Assembly (NCBI RefSeq): GCF_014839805.1
Contig: NC_051128.1
Coordinates: forward strand, 11,918,466-11,982,465
DNA: 64,000 nucleotides
DNA from: Manduca sexta
Taxonomy: Eukaryota > Arthropoda > Insecta > Lepidoptera > Sphingidae
Direction: 5' to 3'
Shown here: positions 45,801-52,994 of the stretch, one piece after another
Layout: each line of letters starts with the position of its first letter
Position numbering within the stretch: the first letter of the stretch is position 1
The notes under the pieces: generated by a model
The model's database searches: none
Told to the model about the DNA's origin: nothing
Seen by the model: the letters and a program-made list of their open reading frames with translations, nothing else
Made by a program: the position numbers and the translations under genes

Positions 45801-47634
45801 TTTACTGGTACGACATTGGCTCCAATGCACCTGACAGTAACTGGAATAGGGTCCAGGTAGAATGAACGGCCTATTCGGACCGAATATATCGTGTGGCAGC
45901 GTGTGTTTACTGAACCCAGATCGCGACGCAATTATATGGGGAATTATGGCAGGTTTTAACACTTTGTGTACGGTGGTCGCTATCCGGGTGGATACAAAAT
46001 ATGGTATACAACCAGGAACATTAATAAAATAATCCTCAGTATTAACTTATAGCAGGTATGAGATGAGAATGCAGTCGATATGCTACGAATATATATCTTA
46101 GTGCTACGAATTATTGAGCTGAGTTAATTATTACGTTCACAATGGTGGCCTAATACCGATTACTATTTATGAAATTGTCTATGGAAAATTCACATTCATC
46201 TTATTTATCATAATATTATTGAACTAGTAATACAATCCGTACATTTTCGCAGGGCATGGGCTATTTGCACGCACGCGGCATCATCCACAAAGACTTGAAA
46301 TCTAAAAATATCTTCCTCGAGAACGGCAAGGTGGTGATCACCGACTTCGGGCTGTTCAGCGTCACCAAACTATGCTTCGGGAACAAGTGAGTGGATATTT
46401 CTGTAGCATTATAGATACAGTTACCTCGCTAAATGTTGTGTCTTTGGTGCTTTGGTGATTTGGTTATAGTTTTGCTTGCTAAAGGAATTATGAATTTGTT
46501 AACAAAGGATATTTATCCTGGTGCGTATGTGAAAGACTGAAAAGTTTTGCAATATAAAAAAAGGATTAGCCTAATATAATTAGTTTGAAACTAATGTTGT
46601 TTGTGGTCAGTGCCCGCGGCGACAGCCTGGGCATCCCGCCGGGCTGGCTGTGCTACCTGGCGCCCGAGGTCACGCGCGCGCTCACGCCGCACGCCTCGCT
46701 GCACCTGCCCTTCTCCAAGGCCACCGACGTCTACGCCTTCGGGTAACCACGCCACACTACACAACACTACTCCTAATAACAATTCAGAACTGTACAATAT
46801 ATATGAATTGATTTGTAACAACCAAAACCGAAAGGAACACTTTTCCAGTAAGAATAGGTTTTATCATTGCAAAAACTTGCTGTTATTGGCATTTCTAAGT
46901 GAGTATTCCGAATCTGATGGTAAATGCAATCCCAATAATATTATCGCGATATATTGATTTGTCATCAGCGATGACTTGGATACAAAAAAATGGTACTTAA
47001 AAAAAATGAATACCGTTTCCTTTGAGCTGAACTGTGCAGTTAGTTTAAGCAATATGCATTTTAGTACAGCGATTTATAAACTTATTTAATTTGTCAGGAC
47101 TGTATGGTACGAGCTGTTGTGCGGCGAGTTTCCTTTCAAAGGCCAGCCACCGGAGGCGATCATCTGGCAGGTTGGCAAGGGTGTCAAGCAGTCGCTGGCC
47201 AACATGCAAGCGTCCAGAGACATTAAGGTATGTCGATGTAGAATGGATTTTTATTCTCACAACATTGTATTTGGGACGTATTATTCTTAATAACAATATA
47301 GTGATTAAGGGCATAGTTACAAAATATTCGCAGTCTGAGCTACGTCCGAATGAACATAAATTGGGGTCAATGTTAACTTATCATCTTTCATCGCTTACAG
47401 AAACGTTCTTGCATTATATTTTTGTAAAAGAACGTTTGTGTGATTCTCGAGCTTTAGCTCTAAAAGGATGGTTCTTTCCAGGACATCCTGATGCAGTGCT
47501 GGTCGTACCGATCGTGCGACCGGCCCGACTTCCCGACGCTGCTGACGACGCTCCAGAAGCTCCCGAAGAAGCGCCTGGCGCGCTCCCCCTCGCACCCCGT
47601 GCACCTGTCGCGCTCCGCCGACTCCGTGTTCTGA
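21255..47634 (+). CDS. Ksr: Kinase suppressor of Ras (KSR), complete, 18 exons, 888 aa
   Basis: KSR scaffolds RAF, MEK and ERK at the membrane in Ras-MAPK signalling. Exons: 21255-21419, 28150-28287, 37123-37261, 37969-38136, 38393-38570, 39169-39349, 39908-40083, 40413-40495, 40706-40818, 41137-41335, 42077-42190, 42792-42892, 44800-44976, 45575-45760, 46253-46386, 46611-46742, 47098-47227, 47482-47634. All phases agree and the sum is 2667 nt. The N-terminal CC-SAM region is about residues 1-140. The C1 zinc domain (346-392) has all ligands: H346, C358, C361, C373, C376, H381, C384, C392. The Ser-rich [17 protein letters not shown] block is followed by FHFP (510-513), the ERK docking motif. 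The kinase-like domain starts near 595: GTGRFG 605-610, VAVK 621-624, HKD 718-720, DFG 737-739, APE 768-770. Mammalian KSR has Arg at the VAVK lysine; Lys here fits the invertebrate form as I recall it. The start is the only ATG that opens a KSR-like N-terminus. Donors at exons 6 and 16 are GTAACC. An untranslated first exon cannot be excluded. Confidence 0.96.
21420..28149 (+). other. Ksr intron 1 (6.7 kb)
   Basis: The intron is AT-rich with no host exon recognised. It contains short minus-strand coding-like fragments near 24238-24809 and 25160-25375, and a repeat R1 fragment (27215-27345). A GC-richer scrap at 27911-27955 reads '[11 protein letters not shown]' on the minus strand. I see nothing else I can support. 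Confidence 0.5.
27215..27345 (+). repeat. Repeat family R1, copy 2 (partial)
   Basis: It carries 'aattgtgtcgactggtgagg', 'catctctcatc' and 'cgctccacttaccatt', matching the second half of the copy at 6488-6715. Confidence 0.45.
28332..29081 (-). repeat. 3' LTR of the gypsy element (750 bp)
   Basis: It begins and ends TGTTA...TAACA on the plus strand. It repeats at 34344-35456 with essentially the same sequence apart from the inserted palindrome. The plus-strand 127-codon open frame inside (28456-28839) is antisense to the element and identical in both LTRs. Confidence 0.95.
29082..29092 (-). promoter_or_regulatory. Polypurine tract of the gypsy element
   Basis: Read on the minus strand, GGTTGGGGGAA directly abuts the start of the 3' LTR. 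This is the position and composition expected for the plus-strand primer of reverse transcription. Confidence 0.8.
29140..32369 (-). pseudogene. pol: gypsy pol (protease, RT, RNase H, integrase), two frameshifts
   Basis: The first open segment (upper limit about 32366, a -1 frame relative to gag, down to 30891) has the protease motif DSGAT and an RT core with [13 protein letters not shown], the MPFGL motif and catalytic YLDD. The second (30765-29140, 541 codons) has RNase H with TDHSALKML, a zinc-finger-like region around HLGVRKT and CDIC, and an integrase core with Asp in SMDLMGP, Asp in CDNG and Glu in PTERVNR. Between them the frame changes twice in the same direction, once near 30895-30910 in an A-rich run and once near 30792-30800. 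Each is consistent with one extra base. They could be true disabling mutations or assembly errors. No env follows. Confidence 0.9.
32327..33838 (-). CDS. gag: gypsy Gag polyprotein, 503 aa
   Basis: Gag is the structural protein of the retrotransposon particle. The frame is intact from ATG to TGA. The N-terminal half is acidic and rich in Glu, Asp and Lys. A capsid-like stretch with '[21 protein letters not shown]' type spacing lies near residues 270-300, as in Ty3/gypsy Gag proteins. Two zinc knuckles sit near the C-terminus: [14 protein letters not shown] (CX2CX4HX4C) and a variant [14 protein letters not shown], in which the usual His is not in place. The leader between the 5' LTR and the start codon is about 500 bp. 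Pol continues in the -1 frame across the last 40 bases of gag. Confidence 0.92.
   Translation of the reverse strand: MDPQYLLKDEVEFELACRGYTHGGGLVSALKRILKKMIQVESTQEVSYAIKAPQSCTETPELQLEICADKINAILCYVSELNEKPDQQLYKRLVSRLIHIVNRLKLVSPKDELEEEKKKLLLDKTALLMSDLEVKDELEDGDDITPEMKEALQTSLGEDSKKILNLIDKKSIVAPTAPSTSKSENEIASKSQRQNYEDKKVNFAQDDLDLADFNNEKFRHSKLFNSTTFEDDRPPCKQKLVPISQWGVHYSGDNSCSVNAFIERVDELKEARNATDLDLWRHAIDFFKGDALIWFRANREYVNDWKELVILLKRTFQAPYYQEELLAEAKSRTQGKHESVLIFIAVLQNMFNRLPNKIPETEKIMIIVKNLQPYYQRAVCRDTFTSIADLINVLRIVERTKINCDNFQEPKTFINSLEPDLAYKATSTPMVDKEILEIKNVAINNGAKIKIRCWNCRESGHAFRSCPVPKQRLFCFKCGRFGVTSKDCTCKGNAIGESAKPAN
32360..32366 (-). promoter_or_regulatory. Candidate -1 ribosomal frameshift heptamer GGGAAAC
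   Basis: In the gag frame the bases read G GGA AAC, a perfect X XXY YYZ slippery heptamer. It lies at the very start of the gag/pol overlap: the -1 frame has a TAA immediately upstream (32369-32367) and is open from GGG AAA onward into pol. The gag stop is 31 bases downstream of the heptamer. This is where a -1 Gag-Pol fusion would be made. A downstream pseudoknot was not evaluated. Confidence 0.6.
34329..34341 (-). promoter_or_regulatory. Primer-binding site of the gypsy element, tRNA-Lys type
   Basis: Three bases after the 5' LTR the minus strand reads TAGCGCCCAACGT. It matches TGGCGCCCAACGT, the complement of an insect tRNA-Lys 3' end as I recall it, at 12 of 13 positions. Position and sequence together support priming by that tRNA. 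Confidence 0.65.
34344..35456 (-). repeat. 5' LTR of the gypsy element, interrupted (1113 bp)
   Basis: It is the same as the 750-bp LTR at 28332-29081 except for one extra T near 35001-35005 and the 358-bp TTAA-flanked palindrome (35015-35372), including its 4-bp duplication. The arithmetic is exact: 750 + 1 + 362 = 1113. The insertion lies early in the LTR in transcript orientation, so it could disturb the promoter. Confidence 0.95.
35015..35372. mobile_element. TTAA-flanked near-perfect palindrome, long form (358 bp)
   Basis: TTAA lies at 35011-35014 and 35373-35376. The empty site is preserved in the other LTR ('ttagttaaggtgcattc'), so both edges and the duplication are proven inside the window. 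The two arms are about 174 bp each, start GGTGGTAGCTCAAGG, differ at only a few positions and leave a loop of about 10 bp. The left arm matches the body of the 232-bp element at 19581-19812. It has no coding capacity. Confidence 0.93.
36286..36494 (+). repeat. Dispersed LINE-tail-like repeat, copy 2
   Basis: It reads 'agcttttgcccgcggctccg', then 'tttcccgggag', 'ctccataccaaatttcatct' and 'cagacagacggatgcagcgg', ending 'gactttgttttataata'. It parallels 1449-1668. Confidence 0.65.
36538..36980 (+). repeat. LINE-tail-like repeat family B, copy 2, with internal duplication
   Basis: The module from 'cattactgctccgctcctat' to 'ttcctgagattag' occurs twice in tandem (about 36623-36744 and 36744-36913). 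The second module is expanded by an (AT)26 run at 36781-36832. The copy ends in a (CAAA)n run (36919-36968) and 'ctcttcagctttata'. The family is also present inverted at 15789-16121. Confidence 0.7.
37522..37857 (-). mobile_element. tRNA-derived SINE in Ksr intron 3, with 9-bp target duplication
   Basis: On the minus strand the head has a Pol III A box (TAGCCTAGTTGG) and B box (GGTTCAAATCC), about 45 bp apart. A body follows ('ggtgaaggaaaacatcgtg', 'aggcccgtgctcagcagtgg') and a short (ATT)n tail. The copy is flanked by perfect AAATATTTG at 37513-37521 and 37858-37866. A truncated relative lies at 44440-44645. Confidence 0.88.
38260..38303. repeat. Perfect 20-bp inverted repeat with 4-bp loop in Ksr intron 4
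   Basis: GATAATTTTATGTGATCAGT (38260-38279), loop GTTT, then its exact reverse complement (38284-38303). It sits about 90 bp before the exon 5 acceptor at 38393. Confidence 0.9.
41400..41915 (+). repeat. Repeat family R1, copy 3, split by a MITE
   Basis: The left part (about 41400-41465: 'ttattgtgtccactagtgag') and right part (41849-41915: 'ttgtctttcgtcagtcaaaa...cctatctggaccctactaca') match the continuous copy at 6488-6715 once the MITE is removed. Confidence 0.55.
41466..41846. mobile_element. MITE copy 2 (381 bp) in Ksr intron 10
   Basis: The ends are GGGGACCG...CGGTCCCC, a perfect inverted pair extending to ATAGGGGACCG/CGGTCCCCTAT when flanks are included. TA lies outside both ends. It aligns end to end with 4302-4684 and has no coding capacity. 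It interrupts an R1 repeat, which gives its boundaries independently. Confidence 0.82.
42893..44799 (+). other. Ksr intron 12 (1.9 kb)
   Basis: The intron is AT-rich and contains a truncated SINE near its 3' end (44440-44645). No exon or other recognisable structure is seen. Confidence 0.6.
44440..44645 (-). mobile_element. Truncated SINE, second copy of the family at 37522
   Basis: It carries an (AAT)n tail, then the same body as the full copy ('cagccctgtattatatactt', 'gggcctcctctactactgag', 'gatgttttccttcacc'). It lacks the tRNA-like head, so it is a 5'-truncated insertion. Confidence 0.8.
45034..45231 (+). repeat. 73-bp tandem repeat, about 2.7 units, in Ksr intron 13
   Basis: Units start at 45034, 45107 and about 45180, each with 'aatggta.aa.ttggggta', 'attattc' and 'ataggaaagg', and 'accataaaactatata' between them. 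The intron start (44985-45004) holds a further partial 'accatacaactatata'. Confidence 0.8.
45880..46005 (-). repeat. Repeat family R1, copy 4 (minus)
   Basis: On the minus strand it reads 'cccggatagcgaccaccgta', then 'gtgttaaaacctgccat', closely matching 'ctggatagcgaccaccgc...gtgttaaaaccagccat' at 6508-6555. Confidence 0.5.
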
Positions 47635-50600
47635 GGCCAGGCGTGTGCCGCCGCGCGCCCGGCGCCGGCGCTGCCGATCGCGTGGCTAGCGACCTCACTT
47701 CACATCACCGCCTATTACTTGAAGGTTTGCTGAAAGTTGCGTATAGGAGCATCCTGTATAAAATCATCGAATATTAAAATCGTATTATCTCATCTATTTT
47801 TCAGCAGTTTGCGGGAACTTGAAAGGTTTTTTGATAATCGATATACACTATCGATTAGAGGTTGACTCTAATGTCGATGGTGACGAAGTCGCTTCCTGTT
47901 ATTGTAATGACCCAATATCTGTGGCCACGCAGACATGCAAAGCCTGGTCGTCCCCTAATAATTTATGTTCAGTATTGAAGTGCATGGATGGACGTATGAT
48001 AGCATTCATAAAACAATCTATGTATCGATATTTTCTGATTCCTGCAGTGCCTGATGTCGCCCGTATCCAGAGTTGCAAAGTTAAGTGTGGCCAAAGTTAA
48101 AAATTATGTCAGTGCGAGGAAATTTTAAATGTATGATTTTCGATAAGAAACATTCACTTTATAAATTATTGTAAGTAAGGCGTCATACAAATTATTAAAA
48201 TAAGAAGAGACTTGAGCTACGAAATAATATTCCGCGTGTGAATTATTTAATCGATATTTTAAACGAGCGAATTCTTTACCACCCGTAAATATATCGATAA
48301 TACTTAATCGTGCGTTATTTTTTACAAACGCAAAACGACGTTGATTTTTTTCAAATATTCCACAAAGGAATATGTGAAAAGAACAGATGCATTCGAATAA
48401 TGCAAACGAATAATCCCGAAGTGTACAGATGGAACTTATTTATTGTTTAACATTGTCCAGTGTAACAGACGGGTCATCGCTACTTATTGTATATATAATT
48501 ATATAATACCGCTGTACATTGTGTTAATATTTAAAATTACGCTATAGCAAGTAATGTCTCGATCTCTGTACTAGTAGATTATATTATATTTTCGTATTTA
48601 ATTAATGAGTAAATTGAAAGTTGACTGCTTTGTTAAAATGAATTAAAAAAAATACTTGTAAATATTTGTACAGTGTTACGAATTTTTGCTGTGATTGATT
48701 GACGCTTTGAGTGCACTGGGGTTTGGTTTAAGTCCTGAAATATTTTCATTAACACTAGTGGTACATAGAAGAAATTCCGTTAAAAATTACAAGAACAAAA
48801 TTATGTAACATTTGGAAGTTTGTAAATAGTTTTAAAAGTCGATAAAAATGTACATACTATCGAATAAGTTTACTAATTTATTGTTTTGCATATCTTTCAC
48901 TTTGTTAATAGCGTATAGATTTGAACTACTTAATTAGCGCCAAAAGCCAGCGCACTCAACATCTAAAAAGTTCAGTCTTAATATTTACTTTAAGGGTTAA
49001 CGATTATCATATAACGATTACAGGTTTCGATTATAGTAATTCAGTCGTGTGTTCCAGAGGGACGTTACTCGTTATCTCTCCATGACCTATTGCAGTTTGA
49101 ATTTATTTATTATAGAACTATAGACCAAGTAAATAGCATTTGTACATGATTAGAAGAGTGTGATTTTTATCGATGTTTATCGATAGTAACAGGTATGTGT
49201 AATCGATATTTGTCGATAGTCGTTGGATTATAGGCTGACATGCGTGGTGTAAATTTATATTTAGAAGTTCAGAGGTGAATATTATATAGATTTTTGATTC
49301 TGATCAGTTATGTTTGTGTACGGTAAGTAATGTCAAAGTTTGTTGATTGCTTGTATTATTTTTTATATTTATCATAAAGATAATAGACAACGTAATTCCG
49401 ACCACAGAGTATTGACGATGATTTGTATATTTCTATTAATATTATGTTTTGCATACTTTGACCGCTGGTTTATCTTATTACATACCATAAGCATGTTGTT
49501 CGGGAAAAAATCTGTTTTTACAAACGCTATTGATGAAATTCGATAAAAATCACATCTATGTAAATCGCTCGATTGTTTTTTTGTGTAAATATTGAAAAAA
49601 GAATAACATTCCTTTTGGTAGGTTGTTGGAGTTGAACTTGATAGTTACTGTTCATACTGCGTGTACATTTATTTGTGTAATCTTTTGAAAAGTTACCAAT
49701 TTATCATAGTGTGTCTAAGAGGCTTATCTTTAGGTACTAGGAGGGTTTCGCAGTGGCAACGTAGGCTGCGCGCTTGGGTCTAGCAAATGGAGATCTACTT
49801 AGACTAATAGATTCACTCGAGTAATGTAATAAGTCAGACTGCTCCCTTGGTCTAATTGCAGTGCACTTGGCATGTGAAGTCGATATATTAGGTACGTTTC
49901 TCAGAAGGCCTGACGTAAATTTGTGAGTTTTTCGGGTCGGTAAAGACCTGGTTTGTCGAGGGTTGGGATTATATCTGATATGATGTTGGGATTGTCTTGT
50001 GACATGAAAAAGCGATCGCTGAATTGAATGTATTCTGCACCTCTGCCTTCCTTTACAGGTTACAGGCATGATGGTATGTGTAATAAGTTCGATGAGATAT
50101 TATGCTGTACTTATAAGTCGATGCGTCATATTGTCGCGTAGATTGCGACATAAACATTTTTTTTGTTATATTAGTCCAAATTATTTACTTTATAAAGAAG
50201 TAATTAATAATGTTATTCCTTATTGTTACATGAATAAATGTTCCTGGTAAAGAATATTTACCAACATCTTCTCCACTTTCTAGATTCGTTCGCATGGGTC
50301 TGGTGTTGAAAGGTGTGATTAGTAGATAAATATATCATGATTGTCATCATAAAATAGGAAAATAAATTAATTTAAAAAATTGAAAAAAAAATCACTAAGG
50401 TTCGAGTTTTATTATCGTTTTTAAAAATATAAATATGAACAAAAGTTAATTATTCTGGTCACTCAACTCCTATTAAATTGATAGTTAATTGTTTTGTAAA
50501 TTTAATGCTGAAGTGACGTGGCGCGAGTGCGCGTTTTTATCGATGTCACATCGATATATCGACACAATCACGTTCCTATATGATAAGTGTTGCCATGTTG

Positions 50601-50900
50601 TACCCACAAATCTACTATGTAAATTAAATGTAAGGGTAGTATTGTCGTAAACTTTTGTTCACAATGAATTTAATTTACATTTTTGATCGTAAAATACAAG
50701 AGACTGATAAATGTGCAGACCTAATTTTGAGAAGAGCTGTAGGAAAGCTTTGTAAGTAATAGCATAGAATGACATGGTGGACCTTGTTGCCGCTTATAAT
50801 GTTGTCGATATATCGTATTAAGTATCGATGTCGATAAAATCCGCACGAGTGGCGAGGGCCACAGTGATGTGTATATAGCGGAAGTGGCGCGGCTTGAACG
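47635..50900 (+). other. Ksr 3' UTR and downstream region, rich in TATCGATA/CGATA
   Basis: It follows the Ksr stop. Perfect TATCGATA occurs at 48023-48030, 48292-48299 and 49178-49185. Related ATCGATA, TCGATA or TATCGAT strings occur near 47837-47855, 48249, 49169, 49201-49218, 50538-50570 and 50804-50836. In Drosophila, TATCGATA is the DREF site and clustered CGATA binds BEAF-32; whether that holds here is inference. I could not place the Ksr poly(A) site; AATAAA strings appear only well downstream. Confidence 0.5.
49737..50069 (-). CDS. Unrecognised minus-strand ORF, 110 aa, possible relic or gene
   Basis: A complete frame runs from ATG to TAG, rich in Arg and Ser, ending SRSPFARPKRAAYVATAKPS. 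The first half also has a second open frame with coding-like composition, containing MSQDNPNIISDIIPTLDKPG. A single shift near 49910-49930 would join the second frame's first half to the first frame's second half. No domain is recognised. It lies downstream of Ksr on the opposite strand. It may be a decayed host gene, an exon of an unseen gene, or chance. Confidence 0.25.
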   Translation of the reverse strand: MPVTCKGRQRCRIHSIQRSLFHVTRQSQHHIRYNPNPRQTRSLPTRKTHKFTSGLLRNVPNISTSHAKCTAIRPREQSDLLHYSSESISLSRSPFARPKRAAYVATAKPS

Positions 50901-51305
50901 TTTGTAATATACATATTTATTCAATAGGTGCCGAGGTTGGAACACAGTTGTAGTTTTACATTATGTATTGAGATTTCGAAATGATTAGGTTAGTTGCATT
51001 TGCCAAAATAAATTCTCCGTCACTGTTAATTTTGTTTTATTTATTCTTACTATTTGCTTTATTGATGTTATTTTTAATGGCCTTTTACAGATTTCCTGTG
51101 ACTTGACTAATCTAAGGAAGTTATATTTCAACACTGGTCACAGATTTGGTGATATTTTTTTGTTGTATAAAAGGCTATGAAATTATCTACTTTTAAAATG
51201 TATAAAAGATACATACACATTACAGATTTTTGAAATTCATTTATATAATTCATAATTGTAAAGGATAAAATAGTTCTTTCAACATGCCTCAGCAATACAA
51301 ATCTC

Positions 51306-51527
51306 ATGGAAAAGTATTGTGAAATTTTGTGTACCAAAACACATTATTCCTGTCCTATTCCACATCAGCCGAGTCCATTATGTGACTTAGAGAATGAACT
51401 AGGACAACTGTACCTATGTGTACAATGTATGCAATTCACTACCACCCAAACCAGAACAGTAGCATTCCACAGAAAAATTAGTTTGAAACAGAGTTCAAGA
51501 TTATATAGAGCGGACATTCGACTATAG
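51306..51527 (+). CDS. Unrecognised Cys-rich ORF, 73 aa
   Basis: The intact frame from ATG has seven cysteines, including a CVQC pair and a 'PLCDLENELGQLYLCVQC' segment. It lies between Ksr and Rrp40. An upstream ATG in another frame ends after 12 codons. No homologous family is recognised, and I see no splice or poly(A) evidence. Confidence 0.22.
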   Translation: MEKYCEILCTKTHYSCPIPHQPSPLCDLENELGQLYLCVQCMQFTTTQTRTVAFHRKISLKQSSRLYRADIRL

Positions 51528-51816
51528 TTAAACCAAAACATCAATGTAAAATGTATGTACTTCATATTTTTTCATTTGCATGTTTTCAGATGAATATCAG
51601 GAGCATTTTTCTGTAAATATATTAGTTTTGTATAATTATCCAAGGATGCTGTGACATCTCATGTTGGGGACATTTCAAATACGACAGTGACTTATTACCA
51701 ATTGGTAATAACTAGTGGTGCAAAAATTTGGATCTGATGTCCGCTCTATATCTAACTATATAGTTGTATGTCCTTGGTTTGAAAGCAAATAAAAAGGCAT
51801 TTAAAAATTAAATTAT

Positions 51817-51822
51817 TTTATT
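51817..51822 (-). terminator. Poly(A) signal AATAAA of Rrp40
   Basis: On the minus strand AATAAA begins two bases after the Rrp40 stop codon (51824-51826). If it is used, the 3' UTR is only about 20-30 nt long. Confidence 0.55.
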
Positions 51823-51823
51823 A

Positions 51824-52534
51824 TCATGATATATGTCCCGCTAAAATACTAGCAATGTTAGTGCACATGCTTTTAATCTCCTCATTGCTCAAGTACTCTG
51901 ATCCTAGTATAGCATTCCCTACTGCCACTGTTTCTCTCATGGTTTTGGCTTTGATCCAAATTCTGCCATTCATACCAGCAGCTAGTTCAAATGGCCATTC
52001 ATTCTTCAATGACCCCAGTAATGGACAATTAGGATTCAATATCTTCCGGATCAAGTTTAGGGAACATTTGAACACGAAGCCATCTTCCAGGACACCCAAG
52101 CGACCCTTCTTCCCGTGTGAGTCCACGCAAACGAGTTCTGGCTCCATATCTTTGCTTGCGTTTAACATTTTGGCGTAAATGACATCGCCGATTTTCACCG
52201 AAGGTCTGTTTTTCTTCGTAGCCCCTTCGAAGGAAAGGTATGAGAGGGAAGCGCTGCAGCTCCCGCCGACCTCCACACGAAATATGTCTCCAGCTTTCTG
52301 TGTTACTATTCCAATAACATTTTCTCCTCTTGCGGGTACGTACCGCTTCTGATAACTATCTACCCAAAAGGTATTAGGTGCCCGTTTTCTTAAAACACCT
52401 GCTTTAGTAATAAATACACCGTCTATTTCTTTTCGGAGGCCAGGTCCCAGGATAACTTTTGATTTTTCACCAGCTGTGGCGATTTCTTCACAGTGGTCGC
52501 CTGGTAAGACTACGTCGTCGATTGCTACATTCAT
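51824..52534 (-). CDS. Rrp40: Exosome complex component Rrp40 (EXOSC3), 236 aa
   Basis: This is an RNA-binding cap subunit of the nuclear and cytoplasmic RNA exosome, which guides substrates into the 3'-5' exonuclease channel for rRNA processing and RNA turnover. The single exon is complete from ATG to TGA. The N-terminal domain starts with DDVVLPGDHC and carries GPGLR. A central S1 domain spans about residues 60-145 (VPARGENVIGIV, then VGGSCSASLSYLSFEGA). A C-terminal KH domain with the Rrp40-type GxNG motif GMNGRIWIK is at 187-195. The length fits the family. It is divergent from Rcl1, with 460 bp between start codons. The symbol could equally be given as EXOSC3; I exclude the related Rrp4 by the GMNG and S1 sequence, with moderate certainty. 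Confidence 0.93.
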   Translation of the reverse strand: MNVAIDDVVLPGDHCEEIATAGEKSKVILGPGLRKEIDGVFITKAGVLRKRAPNTFWVDSYQKRYVPARGENVIGIVTQKAGDIFRVEVGGSCSASLSYLSFEGATKKNRPSVKIGDVIYAKMLNASKDMEPELVCVDSHGKKGRLGVLEDGFVFKCSLNLIRKILNPNCPLLGSLKNEWPFELAAGMNGRIWIKAKTMRETVAVGNAILGSEYLSNEEIKSMCTNIASILAGHIS

Positions 52535-52994
52535 TATGTATCATTTATCTATATTTAATATGAGCTTCAATGGATAACCTCAGTATTTTGAATCACGATT
52601 CACACAAAAACACATTGTTTTCAAGCGATTTTTTTTAACTGTCAATTAGAATTGACATTTGAACTTTTTTATTTGTTCCAAACATTACGAAGGAAGTTAT
52701 TGACATAAAATAAGTATATTATCTTTGTTATGAATTGTTTATCTTTTTATTTCATAATATTAAAGAAAATATAACTCAGGTATTCTAAAAGTAATATGTA
52801 CTAGAACTGTAAGATTTATATGTATCGTAGTCCTTTTACCATAAACCGAATAGCCTTTAAAGGAATACCCTGATCAAAATTTAAAAAATACTTTGACGTT
52901 TGGCGGCGTATCCTGTCAAATGTTACGCACACGTGTTTATTTTGAAATGTTTACGAAAAGATTGAGCTCATAATTTTCTTATTTAATCTCCAAA
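52535..52994. promoter_or_regulatory. Divergent promoter region of Rrp40 and Rcl1
   Basis: It covers 460 bp between two oppositely directed start codons, with no other gene and no recognised repeat. It must contain both 5' UTRs and probably both promoters. I cannot identify TATA or Inr elements with confidence, and shared control is inference. Confidence 0.55.
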
